DNA from: Lathyrus oleraceus
Lineage: Eukaryota > Streptophyta > Magnoliopsida > Fabales > Fabaceae
Length of the DNA stretch: 64,000 nucleotides
Direction of reading: 5' to 3'
NCBI RefSeq assembly: GCF_024323335.1
Contig: NC_066579.1
Location: forward strand, 351,795,400 to 351,859,399
The notes under the pieces were generated by a model. The model was not told the origin of the DNA. It did no database searches and was given only the letters and a program-made list of their open reading frames with translations. Position numbers and translations under genes: made by a program. Shown piece after piece: positions 35,530 to 47,799 of this stretch (positions within the stretch are counted from its first letter, which is position 1; each line of letters begins with the position of its first letter).

Positions 35530-37128
35530 ATCACCCTCCTATAGGTTTTCTTCACCATTGTTGTGCTTTATGGATTTTGATGATGATTGTGTGATTATCC
35601 ATGTTAATTTCCATGTTTGATGTGTGAATTAGTGTTATGTTATATGTTGAATATTATGCAGAATATGTTGGTATGAATTATGAATTTGATTGTTGCCATT
35701 GATGTGTTTTGGTGTTATGAACATAACCTTGAATTTGGGATTAATTGATGAAATTGAATGATAATCGATGAGTATGTGATGATTTGATCCCTACATAATA
35801 TGTTTCCATTATTTTATATATGAATTGGAATGTTGGTAGTCAAAATCATAGCTTTGAATGAGCTCCCATGGAGGAAAATGCAAAAAATACCTTATGCAAC
35901 AACATGACGGGCGTCATAAGCGTGACAGGCTACCCGTCATGCATCTGGGTTGGCTGACAGTCATCAGCAAGGTGATGGGGAGACTGTCATGGTCTCCAGG
36001 CGAGATTTCTTCTCCCGATTGTCACAGAGGTGACAGGTGATGAAGGAAAGGGATGACGCGTTGGGTGACGGTCGTCACCCAGATAACGAGTTGTCCGTCA
36101 TGACTGTCAAGGACCGGTTTTGAGTGATCGGTTTGGTTTTCGATGTTATTTTCTCTTGTGGTCGATGTTTGACGGTTGTTTGGGGTATTTGATATGATTA
36201 ATTAATCGAGGTGAATATTATGATGATGAAATAATAATTGAATTGATTTGTATAATTATAAGTGGTGAATTATGATTATATGTATGAGTTGTTAGGTTGC
36301 AAATACAATTATGATTTGTGAATGTAATTGTATGTGTTATATTGAGGTGTGTAGTTCAGAAGTGGGGACTACTGTGAATGATATATTGTAATTTTTTTTG
36401 GTTATAAGTGGAACCACAATTCTTGTGGTTGCATTACTTATATGTCACGCATCATATTGTATCAGTGTGTTGAAAGAGGTAAGTCATGAGTTCAAAAGTG
36501 GGGACTATGATTGTCCGAGGTTCAGAAGTGGGGACCCGATTCGAATAAGGAACCGTTGATGAGTGAACGAGATCATTAAGAAATGTATGATGTCCAAATT
36601 GGTATCACATGTATAGATTCGAGTTGTGAGTCACATTACATACATAAAGGCTATGTGAATTGAATTATTGTGTTGCTATGTAATTGAATGTGTTTGTTGA
36701 TTATGTGAATTAACCTACCCTTACATTCTTTTACACTATTAATATATTTGAGCATATTCTTACTTATTTTTTATTTGTTTTGTGTTGCTCTATACATTAT
36801 TGTACAAATACTCATGAGGAGTAAATGATGTTGTGATTTGGAAGATGGACTTGGAGCTTTTTTAGTTTTATTTTATCATTTATCGCTATTTAGTTGGCTT
36901 AATACTCTGATCTGTAACATCGGGGAACATGGCGTCTTATTTGTTTTTAAGTTAACCATTGGATTATACTATTTTCATTAAGTATCTCCGTTGATGAGAT
37001 AATTGAAGTTTATGTTAATTTTGCTGTGAGTTTTAAAATTAATTGGAAAATGCATGTTATGTTTTGAGTAACATCCTAAAATGTATGATTTTATTCTTTT
37101 AAGAGTCAGGGTTTTAGGGTGTTACAAT
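35530..37128 (+). repeat. Probable solo LTR of a different gypsy element
   Basis: About 1.6 kb is free of coding sequence and is unlike its flanks. It contains a GC-richer part with GACGGGCGTCAT, TACCCGTCATGCAT and further GTCA(C/T) repeats (35905-36120), and three variants of GTTCAGAAGTGGGGACT near 36355-36540. It closes with GGGTTTTAGGGTGTTACA, a typical chromovirus-type LTR end. The start is uncertain and I could not find a matching target duplication. Confidence 0.5.
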
Positions 37129-37214
37129 GGGAGCACGGGATTCTTACTCGAGGATTGAAAACAATTTGACCATCTTGAACTCTTGATCTGAGCGAATTCA
37201 ATCCCTCGAGACAG

Positions 37215-38782
37215 TTAGTGGATGATGAAAACGTTCCACTTGTTGCAATGCATTTTCAAAAGACTCCACAAGTGCCCAAGGTTCATAGAGACAAATTCTT
37301 TCAACTGTCGAGCCATAGAAGCATTATGTCTGTGCAAGAGCTCCAACTCCCTTGAGTAGATTTTTAAGAGCCTAGGTTTTTTCCTCCAATGCCCTCGACA
37401 AATGGACTGCCTGACTACCAACATACACATAAGATTGAAAGGAGCCAAAAGTCTACGTACCTCCTGTAGGTAAGCATGTGTTTTCTTCAGCTCCCTCAAA
37501 TAAGTATCTCGTTGGGATACCAAACTGGTCACACTCCTCTCTAATCAAACTTTCTCTCCACGCACTTGCTCGGACCGAAGAGATTCCCGACAACCGAATC
37601 CATCCAAGGACAAAGAAACATAAGTCTTCTTAGCAGAACGGGCCAAAGCATACAACTCTTACCGTAAGGACTATCAGGAAAGGCCAGAAAAAATTCTCAG
37701 TCATCATCAAAAGGAGAATCGTGACGATAATAAGAAGGTTTGAGGCGAGATTCATAATTCACATGCAAACCCTGAAGGGGGTGGAGATTTCCGGCCGGAC
37801 CAGGTGGTTGTATTCCTCACCTTAAAAGTTGAACCTTTACTTTATCCTGCATCACATCTGCATAAAAATACAATTGCTATTCCAAGACAAATACTACAAA
37901 AGAAAGTCAATGGTGAAGAATAAAGAAAATTAAGAACTTACCAAGGGAATCCCAAAGACCTTCACGAGATCGGGACTCCATCATCATAGTAACATCTATC
38001 AAATGCATCCAACATTTCTTCTCAACCTCGTCCGAAGGGACTGCCTTGTAAATGTTACCCAAACGGTTTACAAAATCTAACAACTTTCCCCTTTTGATAA
38101 GAATCCTCATCAGTAAAGTCACTTTCTTTATAAACATAGGAGTCATTTTCTAAGAGAAAGTGATGTGCCGACCAACACTGAGAAACAACAGTTTACATTT
38201 ACTCCCCACCTCCGACTCGACTATACAGACAGTTACATGAGCCTTAGGGTGAAGGAGGTAACCAAAAAGAATCAATCCACGAAAGAGGGTGGCTCAGGGA
38301 AAGCATCGAAAATCCATATCATTAGCCTCACCAGACTCCATCCCATTGGCCAGGTAGGAGTACTCTGATCGCATCGAATAGGTGGAAGAATAAAACGGTA
38401 GAAGACTTTCTCTTTCGATACTTACACTAATTCTGATACGCTTTAACGTACACCCAACTGGTGGAATGAAGTTGAAAGGGAGCCACCATCAAATAATTGA
38501 GGACACCCTCTTCGAAAGTAGTAAAGGGAAAACAGACCCTTAGAGACGAAAATAGATACCCGTAGAGAGGGATAGTGCAATTATTATACTCGTCGCAAAT
38601 CATATCCTCATCATCAGGAATGGTAAGCCCCATAAGCGACAGTTTGCCAATATCAAATAGGCCCTATCTAAGTTCCCCTCTTTGGTAAAAATTGAGACGG
38701 TTGAAGAAAATACAGAGCCTTTCCATGGCGAGGATGGGTTTATCGTATTCTTTTTCAAAGTGTTTCGAGGTCTCTTCGCCAT
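37215..38782 (-). pseudogene. Antisense ORF of the Retand-like element (Transposase_28-like)
   Basis: Minus-strand pieces run in order from 38782. They are MAKRPRNTLKK with a Ser/Pro-rich start (38782-38600); DEYNNCTIPLYGYLFSSL and LRVCFPFTTFEEGVLNYL, then QLHSTSWVYVKAYQ (38633-38427); a middle helix (38146-37907); and a charged, coiled-coil-like C-terminus (RELELLHRHNASMARQLKEF, 37532-37215). The second block matches, from memory, the conserved core of the plant 'putative gypsy type transposon' family (Pfam Transposase_28). Frame changes separate the pieces. Such genes sit antisense downstream of pol in Retand-type elements. Their molecular role is not known, and I infer none. Confidence 0.72.
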
Positions 38783-39106
38783 AGCACGACAACGAGTTTA
38801 AGAAAAAAGAAAAGACACTTTGGAGGATGATGAAAGACAAAACGTTTTGAAAGCAAGAGGGAAGAAAAACCTAGATTAAAGGTGACTTTAGTTCTTACCG
38901 GATTTATGAACTGGTCTTACTAAGCGAAAGGTGTCTTATCAGTCACTTCCCTTGCATGTAATATTTGAGTGCTCTAGTTCACTAGAACGATCATAATCAC
39001 TCCCCTAAAAGATATTTGAAATCACAAAGTGGTTGAAGTAAAAAAGGTATAGCCAATTACCGATGTGTGAGAATCCTTTAAACCCTCGAACTTATTCCTT
39101 AAACGT

Positions 39107-39125
39107 AGGGGTTTAGGAGGGAAAA
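39107..39125 (+). other. Polypurine tract of the Retand-like element
   Basis: AGGGGTTTAGGAGGGAAAA ends exactly where the 3' LTR begins with TGTTATGGG. That is where plus-strand synthesis would be primed. Confidence 0.65.
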
Positions 39126-39555
39126 TGTTATGGGCTGACCATACCCTCGACAATCCGGCCTATCCCCAAAGGTCTGACATCCACATAGAAAGAACTCCTC
39201 AGAATAATCTTATCCTAGCATGATTCTTTTCCAATTTGGTCGCCTCCATGCGCAACACTCTAGATCTAGTTCGAGGACATATTGAAGCCCCTAGAATGTT
39301 CTTCTGACTATTGTACCTTAAGTAAGCTAAAAATAGAGGATCCATCTCTCCAAAGCACCCAATGGCCCTCCGCATCTCACGACAGCTAGTTAGCAAGTTA
39401 GTTATTCAAGTCCTCTATATATACCGATGACGTTATTTCAGATAACAATTCGAACACAATTTAAATACTCTATTTCTCACTCACATACTGACTTAAGTGT
39501 TGTAGTGTTAACCTTGCATGTACATCTTTCACTCTCTAACATCGAAAACTAACAT
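39126..39555 (+). repeat. 3' LTR of the Retand-like relic
   Basis: It starts TGTTATGGGCTGACCATACC and parallels the 5' LTR to about 39555, where TAACCTTGCATGTACATC and a short tail follow. The last about 40 bp no longer align, so the end is truncated or mutated. Confidence 0.72.
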
Positions 39556-40271
39556 CCAGAGCCAATTATAAGCAAGTGCAACAAGTGTTGTTGCACATGG
39601 CCCGAGATTCTAATAGGCCTCAGTTCCAAAAAAAAAATATATACCTAAAAAATATATTTAAAAAAATGAAAGGTGCCTAGGAATAAACCTATTATTCTAC
39701 TAAAAACTATAAATTGGTTTACTAATTTATAAATGAATAAATAATATGAAATCTATAAGTGGTAGACTAAAGATAATTTTGTTAGATTTTAACAATAGTG
39801 ATTCTAACAATAGTATAAGAATTATAAACTCCAAATTACTAATAATATGTTAACACACCTATTCAAGGAAGAAGTAGGACTGCTAAATTAAAAATAGTAA
39901 TTTTTTGTTAAAAATAAAAAGTAATTAGATTTATTTTTTAAAACTGAATTAATTTTTAGTTTTAACTTTTTTTTTTCAATCATAATTACACCTCATATCT
40001 TAATTTTTTAGAGTTGTATACCGTAAAATCGAATACCTATCCCGTATCAAAACTAAATGTGAATTGTGGCTATGTTATTCTTTTTCTAATGATACATTTT
40101 TCTTTCTCCCTCTTTTCACAAGTAGAAGGAAACGAAAAAAAAAGAAAAAAGAAATAGTTTTAGAATTTTTTATGACCTAATTTTAAAAATTAGGACCGGA
40201 CCTTCAAAAAATTTAAGTAAGGCCCTGATCACATCCAAATTCTGAGGCACATGTGTGTCAAGTTATAATTC
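39556..40271. other. AT-rich spacer upstream of ERF copy 2
   Basis: No coding sequence is seen. A GGCCC-containing phrase near 39600 (CACATGGCCCGAG) and another near 40210 (TAAGGCCCTGATC) bracket AT-rich sequence and could be the ends of a small DNA transposon, but no clean terminal repeat was found. Confidence 0.3.
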
Positions 40272-40748
40272 AGTGAAAGGTGAGAGTGATCCAATTCTGT
40301 CGTTTTTCTGATTTATAGCTAAATATGCACATGCCATCATCAACCAACCCTTTTACACTTTATAGATATGTTCAAGTGGATAATTATTATTATCATCATA
40401 TAATAATATAAAAATAAGTAAACGTGGTCCAAATCTTGCGATTCATGTCTCCATGGCCGCGTAGTGAACTTCTTCACTACCCTCCTCATCGCACACGTGT
40501 ACAATCAAACACGCATTCGAACTGAGTTGACTCTTCATAATTTGTCAAATTTCATCACTCGCTTTACTTATCCACCACCTATATATACCTTCAGCCGCAA
40601 AACTCAACTATCAAACGCAGCCAAAACATCATTCTACAACACAGACCATTCTCCTCTTAAAAAAAACAACTTTCAATTCTAACACAAACAACACTAAAAT
40701 TGTAACAGCGTTTAAAGTGTGTGTATAATAACTTTCTACAGTGTCAAT
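40272..40748 (+). promoter_or_regulatory. Promoter and 5' UTR of ERF copy 2
   Basis: It is collinear with 60951-61375 upstream of copy 3. A CACGTG (G-box/ABRE core) lies at 40494-40499. GTTGAC (W-box core) is near 40527, and a TATA box CTATATATAC at 40579. The CACGTG-TATA distance is 85 bp here and 83 bp at copy 3. G-boxes and W-boxes suggest stress or hormone control, which would fit A-5 DREB genes, but this is inference. Confidence 0.65.
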
Positions 40749-41378
40749 ATGGTGAAAACGAATGTGGAGAAACCTGCGGCGGAACGAAGTGATTCATTGT
40801 TCCGAGGAGTGAGGAAGAGGAAGTGGGGAAAATACGTGTCGGAAATTAGATTACCAAACAGCCGTCAAAGAATATGGTTAGGCTCTTATGACTCCGCAGA
40901 AAAAGCGGCGCGTGCATTTGACGCGGCTATGTTCTGCTTACGTGGCAGTGGTGCCAGGTTTAATTTCCCGACTAATATTCCTGATATTGCCGGAGGAAGG
41001 TGCATGACCCATTCTGAGATTCAAGCAGCCGCCGCCCATTTTGCCAATTCGGAGCCCTGTAATGAGTATTCGGGTCGACCCGATAATACTCCAGATCAAA
41101 CACCATCTTCTTCGGTGGGAACACCAATCACACCATTGTTGCCTATGGATTTGCCATCTCCTGCTCTCTCCGATGTTACTGTTCAAACAGAGAGCGACAT
41201 AATGGATAACGGGTTGTTTAGTGATTTGTTTTCAGACACTGGGTCGGGTTACACTATGTTTCCGGGGTTTGATGATTTTTGTGGCGAGTTTTACGTGCCG
41301 GAGTTCACAAATTTTGATTATGAAGAAGAAAACATGGATGAATTTATAATTCACGATTCCTTTTTATGGAGTTTCTAA
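40749..41378 (+). CDS. AP2/ERF transcription factor, DREB A-5 (group II) type, copy 2
   Basis: It is an intronless gene of 209 codons plus stop. The AP2 domain spans about residues 17-75: [17 protein letters not shown], then RIWLGSY and [14 protein letters not shown], closing ARFNFP. Val at domain position 14 and Leu at 19 fit the A-5 group rather than the ERF group (Ala/Asp). After the domain comes [14 protein letters not shown], resembling the helix seen in ERF016/ERF017-type proteins, then a Pro/Ser/Thr-rich linker ([18 protein letters not shown]). The C-terminus is acidic and aromatic ([13 protein letters not shown], ending SFLWSF), a likely activation or co-regulator region. The protein should be nuclear and bind GCC/DRE-like DNA. 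I chose ATG 40749 because copy 3 starts at the equivalent codon; the frame upstream opens only with GTG. Copy 3 is a near-identical paralogue. Confidence 0.93.
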   Translation: MVKTNVEKPAAERSDSLFRGVRKRKWGKYVSEIRLPNSRQRIWLGSYDSAEKAARAFDAAMFCLRGSGARFNFPTNIPDIAGGRCMTHSEIQAAAAHFANSEPCNEYSGRPDNTPDQTPSSSVGTPITPLLPMDLPSPALSDVTVQTESDIMDNGLFSDLFSDTGSGYTMFPGFDDFCGEFYVPEFTNFDYEEENMDEFIIHDSFLWSF

Positions 41379-41830
41379 ATATTTTCATACGGGTCGGGTT
41401 GCATGGATTTTTACCCGGATTCAAAACCGGGTTTAGGCGGGTTAACTTTGCTTTTTATAGGATCAAGTCCTATCAAATTTTCTTGTCATAACTTTTGCTG
41501 AGATATTTCGGTTTTGATTTTTGTGGATATGAACCATGAAACGATGTAAAGTTTAATGATGTAAATTTTCTGCCATTCTTTGAACTATAAATGGAAAAGA
41601 TTTTTCTCCCTTAGATACTATTTATTGCCTTGACGATATAGACATGGGTTATCCAAAACTACATCTTAATTGTATTTGATTTGTGAGGGTTTTTACATAT
41701 TGTTGCTTTCTGTAGGCCTCTTAATTATGTCTTCAAATTACATATGCAAACGGGCATTTAGCTCGGTTAATACATGTCAATATATTTGAATTTGAGTTAG
41801 TATTTAGAATTTATAAAATTAAATTAAATT
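41379..41830 (+). other. 3' region shared by ERF copies 2 and 3
   Basis: It is collinear with 62006-62400 (CATACGGG..., CTTTTTATAGGATCAAGTCC, GATATGAACCATGAAACG). It contains the small hairpin ACCCGGATTCAAAACCGGGT at 41413-41432, conserved with one change at copy 3. It most likely includes the 3' UTR. No exact poly(A) site was assigned. Confidence 0.6.
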
Positions 41831-41943
41831 AAAACTTTCTCATTTCGGTATTCATATATTTAAATTTATCAAAATATATTATCAAAAATGTATATAGATT
41901 AAGTGGAAGACATATTTCTATCATTTATTAAAGTGAAGAGATA

Positions 41944-42403
<460 letters not shown>

Positions 42404-42410
42404 CACCACC

Positions 42411-43409
42411 TTAATTCAAATGCTCCACACTCATCATGCTCAACTTCTTCACAAGTCTCTTGAACACATCACTTGTCACGCCTTTCGTTAACAAGTCCGC
42501 GACTTGTTCTTCGCTTCTGCAGTACCCTAAACGCAACTGTCCGGAGCTCACCAATTCTCTCAAATAGTGGAATCGCATTTCAATATGCTTGCTCCTCCCA
42601 TGTGCTATGGGATTCTTAGCAAGGTTTATCGCTGAAATGTTGTCCACAAGTAGCAAAACAACCTCATTTCTACTGCTGTCCAACTCCTTACATAGATTCA
42701 CCAGCCACACAGCTTGACATGCACACATCGACGCTGCTATATACTCGGCCTCGCAAGAAGAGAGGGCTACAATTGGTTCCTTTTTGGAACACCAAGAGAT
42801 TGGTGCCTTACCGAACATAAAGAGATACCCCGCCATAGACTTCCGATCATCCTTATCTCCGCACCAATTGGAATCGGTGTATCCGATTAACTCACAACTT
42901 CTGCCCATGTTGCTTGCCGGAAACAAAATTCCACAACCAAGAGTACCTTTCACATATCTAAGGATCCTCTTAACTGCTGCCAAGTGTGATACCTTCGGCC
43001 TCTCCATGAATCTACTCGCAATACCGACACTAAACGCCAAATCTGGCCGCGTATTGTACAAGTAACGCAATGATCCTATCAATCTCCGGTATTGAGTAGG
43101 ATCCACATCTTGTTCTTCTTCACTCTTGGACAGCTGTAACCGTGTCTCGGCTGGTGTTGTGGCAGCATTGCAATGCTCCATATCACACCTCTTCAGAATT
43201 TCCATGGCATACCTTCTTTGGTGCATGAGCAGTCCCAATTTTGTCCTTTGGAACTCTATGCCTAAGAAGTATTTTATGATACCAAGATCACTCATTTCAA
43301 ATTCCTTCATAAGCTCTCCTTTGAACTTTGAAATGTTCTTTTCACAGTTGCGGGTAATCAACAAATCATCCATATAAAGACAAAGAATGATTACTCCCCT
43401 CACTTGCAA
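42411..43409 (-). pseudogene. Copia reverse transcriptase (C-terminal half) and RNase H
   Basis: It holds the polymerase site [11 protein letters not shown] at the start, then FLGIEFQRTKLGLLMHQRRY, the connecting Tat/Thumb region (RPDLAFSVGIASRFMERP), and the RNase H with GYTDSNWCGDKDDRKSMAG, ALSSCEAEYIAASMCACQA and LLVDNISAINLAKNP, ending SVEHLN. YMDD and the RNase H acids are intact. The reading frame is offset by one from the upstream half, with the shift at about 43380-43405. It is the continuation of 44724-43366. Confidence 0.9.
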
Positions 43410-44724
43410 TCGGTTTCACATAAACTCCATGTTCGGATACGCATTTCTTGAAACCAACATCGCTAAGAAATTCATCTATGCGTTTGTTCCAAGCTCTTGG
43501 AGCTTGTTTCAAACCATAGAGTGCCTTCCTCAACTTATAGACCTTTGCCTCTTGATTTTTGATCACAAAACCAGGTGGCTGTCTCACATATACCTCCTCA
43601 TCAAGTGGACCATTCAAAAACGCATATTTGACGTCTATTTGATACAACGGCCAACTGTTGTTATTTGCCATCGCAACAACTAACCGAATGGTTTCATGCC
43701 TTGCAACTGGAGCAAACACTTCATCGAAGTTTATCCCTTCCTTTTGCAAAAATCCCTTCTCTACTAATCGAGCTTTATGCTTGATTATCTCGCCTTTCGG
43801 ATTCGCTTTCACTTTGTAGACCCACTTCACACCTATCGCCTTTTTACCTTTCGGTAAATCAACCAACATCCAAGTACTGTTCTTCTCAATCGAATTCAGT
43901 TCTTCTTTCATCGCACACATCCACTTTGGATCGCTTAATGCCTCCTCCGTATTCACCGGTTCGGATTCGACCATTAGAGCGAAGTGAATAAGATCACTCT
44001 CATTGTTGATCTCGTTATCTCGGAATAATTCACAATCACAGAGTCTTTGAGGCAATCCTCTTTGCCTTGTTGGTCGTCTACTTGATTCACCTGTTTCGGT
44101 TACAAAAGGTTGTTGTACAGTACCTTCAGCAGGCTGAGAATTCAAATTTTCCTGCATGAAATCGACTTCACCTTGAGGCAAATCGATTTTAACCTCACCA
44201 GAACCAGTTCCAGCAGCTCCAAAATGCTGATTTTCCTGCATGAAATCGATTTCATCTTGAGGCAAATCGATTTCCTGAACTGATATGGCAGATTTTTTGC
44301 TGTCAAACTGCCGAAACTCGTCCACGATCACATCTCGACTTATCACAATCTTCTTGTTACTCATATCAAACAACTTGTAGCCTCTAGTAGGATGATAGCC
44401 AACCAGCAACATCATTTCACCCTTGTCATCTAATTTCTTTCGAATCTGACCCGGAATATGTCGAAACGCTACCGAACCGAAAACACGCAAGTGACTCAAA
44501 CTTGGCTTGTGTCCACACCATACCTCTTCTGGAGTAACCTTGTCCAGCTTCTTTGTAAGACACCTGTTTATCAAATAGGCAGCTGTAGAAACAGCTTCTC
44601 CCCACAACTCTTTCGGAAGATTTTTCGCTTTCAACATGCTACGCACCATGTTCATAATCGTCCTATTTTTTCTCTCGGCAACACCATTTTGCTGAGGCGT
44701 ATAGGGTGGTACAACCTCACGCAC
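43366..44724 (-). pseudogene. Copia integrase end and reverse transcriptase N-terminal half
   Basis: It starts inside the integrase core ([18 protein letters not shown], containing the catalytic Glu). The integrase tail [14 protein letters not shown] and then [14 protein letters not shown] follow. A linker with near-repeats ([15 protein letters not shown] and [15 protein letters not shown]) leads to the [39 protein letters not shown], and [19 protein letters not shown], which holds the first catalytic Asp. The same frame is open upstream to 44817 after one stop (TGA at 44818-44820). It is interrupted at the downstream end by the frameshift. Confidence 0.9.
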
Positions 44725-44817
44725 AATATCCTCATCGTCATAATAACTCCCAAATTCCCTCGAAGTAAATTCTCCTCCTCCATCGGTTTTGAGAATTTTG
44801 AGTTTGTGACTACTTTG

Positions 44818-46050
44818 TCACTCAACCATGGATTTAAATCGTTTGAACATATCAAACACCTCATCCTTCCTCTTGATTAGATAAATCCACAGCTTCCTAC
44901 TGAAATCATCAATAAACGTGACAAAGTATCGGTTACCTCCATACGAATTGACTTGCATCGGCCCACACACGTCCGAATACACCACCTCAAGAAGATGCTT
45001 GGTCCCATGACCTGTATCCTTGCTGAAAACACTCTTGTGTTGCTTCCCTTGAACACATTCAACACACAACTCAGTTGGAACCACGATTCTTGGCAGCCCG
45101 GTCACCATACCATGTCTATGCAACGCGTCGAGGTCTCGAAAATTGAGATGACCAAGACGGTAATGCCACAACCACTCCTCACGACTTGCCGCTGTAGCTA
45201 AACATCGATGCTCCATTACTTTCAATGCTATCTTGAAAGTTCGATTGGCAGCCATCGGTGCTTTATGTACCAAAACTCCCTTTTGGTCCAAAACGCGCAA
45301 TACCTTGTTTTCCATGCGAATAATGTAATCTTTCTCGAGTAGTTGGCCAATGCTCAAAAGATTACATTTGATTCCTGGAATGTACAGCACATCCTTGATC
45401 AATGAACGACCACCATCTTTCTTCACGATCAAGACATCTTCAACGCCATCGGCGGATAACGTCGTATCATCGGCAAATCTCACTTTATTCTTCGTGGCTT
45501 GATTGATCTTGACAAACCAATCCTTTCTTCCCGTCATATGAGTCGAACAACCAGAATCCAAGTACCACTCATCGCTACTTTGAATTCCATCTCGAACCGT
45601 TACCATTGCGTTTTTCTCCGAACGCGTTTCTGCAGAATTGTCTGCACTGCTGCCACTGCTGTCCAGCCCTTCTCTCATGCCATAATTCTCTTCCGTGATC
45701 ATCACAAGAAGCATATTATCATCATTCGCTTCTTCCCTAGCAAACTTCGCCTCATCCGCGCGATTTTCTCTTCGTTTCGCGTGGCAATACTTTGCGAAAT
45801 GCCCAAGCTTTTGACAATTGTAACACTTCACGTTACTTTTGTCGAATGGCTTGTGGGTTCCTTGATCACCCTCCTTGGAGCTTCCCTCACCTTTTTGCCC
45901 CTTTGAATTTTGTGAATCTCTACCACCAAAATTCTGGAAATTGGACTTCCCTCTCGGATTCCCTTTCCTCTCCGATCGTTTACTCTTCTCACGAAGTCGC
46001 ACTTGCAATGCTATTTCCGACTTCGCTTTATCGTTTCCCCTCTCATACAT
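44818..46050 (-). pseudogene. Copia gag C-terminus, protease and integrase core
   Basis: In order it shows CYNCQKLGHFAKYC (zinc knuckle, CX2CX4HX4C), WYLDSGCSTHMTG (protease active site, Asp-Ser-Gly), the GAG-pre-integrase motif HYRLGHLNFRDLDALHRHG with CVECVQGKQHK (HHCC zinc site), and the integrase core with VYSDVCGPM and TFIDDFSRKLWIYLI. It ends at TGA 44818-44820. Reading through that stop gives [11 protein letters not shown] and then the segment at 44724, so only one codon separates the two parts. Confidence 0.92.
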
Positions 46051-46077
46051 TCGTTGTTCATGAGCTTCTAGTGAGCT

Positions 46078-46650
46078 TTAAAGCTCCTCCTTCGACAAAG
46101 ACGATAAATCCTTCGATTCTTCAAGCGCAATGACAATGTTGTCGAATCTTGCCGTTAAAGAACGCAAGATCTTTGACACAACATTCTGCTCTACCGTAGT
46201 TTCCCAGCACGACTTGATTTGATTCACCACACGTGTAATACGCATCACATAATCGTTTATCGACTCCTTGTCCTCCATTTGCATTAACTCGAACTGTCGC
46301 TTGTGAGTTTGTAACCTCACCACTTTGGCTTTGGCAGCCCCTGCATAAGCCTTCTCAAGAACCTCCCACGCTTGCTTTGCGGAATCGCAATCGCCTACTT
46401 TTTCAAAGTTGTCACCATCGACACAAGAATGGATCAAGAACAGCGCTTTGTAATCCTTCTTATTCTCTTCTTTGAACGTAGCCTTTTGAGCATCCTTAGC
46501 TCCTTCGACGAGAGACGTAACACCATCTTTGATCACCTCAAGAACGTCTTGATAGCCGAACAAAATCTTCATTTGCTTCGCCCATTTGTCATAGTTTTTC
46601 GAGTCAAGGATTGGAAGATTGGTAGGTATTTTATCGTTTGAAACGGACAT
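46078..46650 (-). pseudogene. Copia gag N-terminus (UBN2 domain)
   Basis: It starts MSVSNDKIPTNLPILDSKNY, then WAKQMKILFGYQDVLEVIK, KALFLIHSCVD, GDCDSAKQAWEVLEKAYAGA and MQMEDKESINDYVMRI, ending SLSKEEL. This is the UBN2/retrotran_gag_2 domain. A TAA at 46078-46080 interrupts the frame. The next ATG, 46050, lies in the same frame, so gag and pol form one polyprotein. Confidence 0.9.
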
Positions 46651-46679
46651 GATTGCAGCGGAATTGGATCAGAACCAAG

Positions 46680-46694
46680 GCTCTTGATGCCAAA
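46680..46694 (-). other. Primer-binding site of the copia element
   Basis: Read on the minus strand, the bases after the LTR are TTTGGCATCAAGAGCCTTGG, close to the TGGTATCAGAGC site used by plant copia elements with initiator methionine tRNA. Confidence 0.75.
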
Positions 46695-47006
46695 TGTTGG
46701 AAAAAACCAGAAATGGAGTGGTGAAAAACAGTGTGTTTGGGAAAGATGAAGATGATAATGTGAATAGAGAGAGATAGAGAAATAGAGAAAGATTGAGAGA
46801 ATTGAATCATATGGCATTAACCTTTCAACTATGATATACAATGTCTATTTATAGGATACAAATTGGAACCACAAGCAGGCCCAAGAATAACAGAAAAAAA
46901 CAGAATTGCAAAAACAACTTATTTCCAAAACAACTTATCCAATAAGTTGTTTTCACTGCAGTGCTTTTTAAAGCTTCTATCAAGCATTTGAATTATTAAG
47001 GACTTC

Positions 47007-47011
<5 letters not shown>
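46695..47011 (-). repeat. 5' LTR of the copia element
   Basis: It is 317 bp; on the + strand it begins TGTTGGAAAAAACC and ends CTTCCAATA. It carries the TATAAATA promoter at about 46846-46854 (minus) and lies directly next to the TA microsatellite. Confidence 0.9.

Positions 47012-47098
<87 letters not shown>
47012..47098. repeat. (AT)n microsatellite, right part
   Basis: It is an 87-bp continuation of the microsatellite at 41951-42087. The sequence beyond it repeats AGTGAAGAGATAGAAAATT, which also occurs at about 41933-41950 left of the microsatellite. Confidence 0.95.
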
Positions 47099-47100
<2 letters not shown>

Positions 47101-47330
47101 ATAAGTGAAGAGATAGAAAATTTTATATATCAGGCTCAGAAAAAATGATATAAAGAATAAATGGAAGACATATTTCTAATATTTATTTAATAAATTTTAT
47201 GATATCTCACCAAACTTGAATATACTCGACATTAGAGAAAAAGAACAAAACTATAATTACTACTATCATATTCATAAACAAAAAGTAAAATAAGTGTTGA
47301 AAATGATGAGTAATAGTAAGACAATTAAAC

Positions 47331-47795
47331 CAGACAACATACATATTGATGTGTGGGAAATTTTTAGAGATAGAAGTATTGAGTGACTCACCAAATTCTT
47401 TAGCAAAATTATGATGTCAAAGCAAATTTTAGATGTATGGAGAAGAGACACTTTATAACTTACAGGGGATATACAAACTTATGCAAATTATAGAGGGATT
47501 AAACTTATGAGTCATACATGAAGTTATGGGAAAAATGGTTGAGCGAAGAGTAAGACAAAATACTCTTGTTACTGAGAATTAAATTGGTTTTATGCTTGTG
47601 AGGTAGATAATAAAATTAGTTTATATATTAGGACATGTGATGAAACAGTATCAGATTGACTAACATGACTTGCACATAATTTTTGTTTACTTGGAGAAGA
47701 CGTAGCATATAGTGTCTAGAGAGATTTTGTTAAAAGCCCTAGAGAAAAAAGAGTTAGCATTGTTAGACATATAACTCCATACACAAGAGAGAAAG
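47331..47795 (+). pseudogene. LINE (non-LTR) reverse transcriptase relic
   Basis: The + strand frames, with several stops and shifts, read DNIHIDVWEIF, then KIMMSKQILDVWRRDTL, GDIQTYANYRGIKLMSHT and SYGKNG, followed by ELNWF. This order matches the start of the reverse-transcriptase domain of plant LINEs (the 'NYRGIxLxSHxxKxxE' block). It ends before the active-site region is recognisable and is dead. Confidence 0.75.
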
Positions 47796-47799
47796 GTGA

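Larger units (their letters stand above)
33274..39555 (+). mobile_element. Retand-like Tat Ty3/gypsy relic with antisense ORF
   Basis: LTRs of about 480 bp at 33274-33751 and 39126-39555 flank a gag relic (+), a stretch that looks like a solo LTR (about 35530-37128), and an antisense ORF (-). No RT, RNase H or integrase is left, so pol has been lost. A purine-rich tract stands directly before the 3' LTR and a primer-site remnant directly after the 5' LTR. I did not find a clean target duplication. The Retand-like label rests on LTR size, gag type and the antisense ORF. Confidence 0.75.

Noticed and set aside
35475..35540. Left target duplication for the presumed solo LTR ending at 37128
   Set aside because: The bases after the LTR end are ATGGG, and I could not find the same five bases at a plausible TG start.
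39590..40225. Small DNA transposon with GGCCC ends
   Set aside because: The two ends are not inverted repeats of each other and no target duplication was seen.
40719..40748. Upstream start for ERF copy 2
   Set aside because: The frame opens with GTG; ATG 40749 aligns with the start of copy 3.
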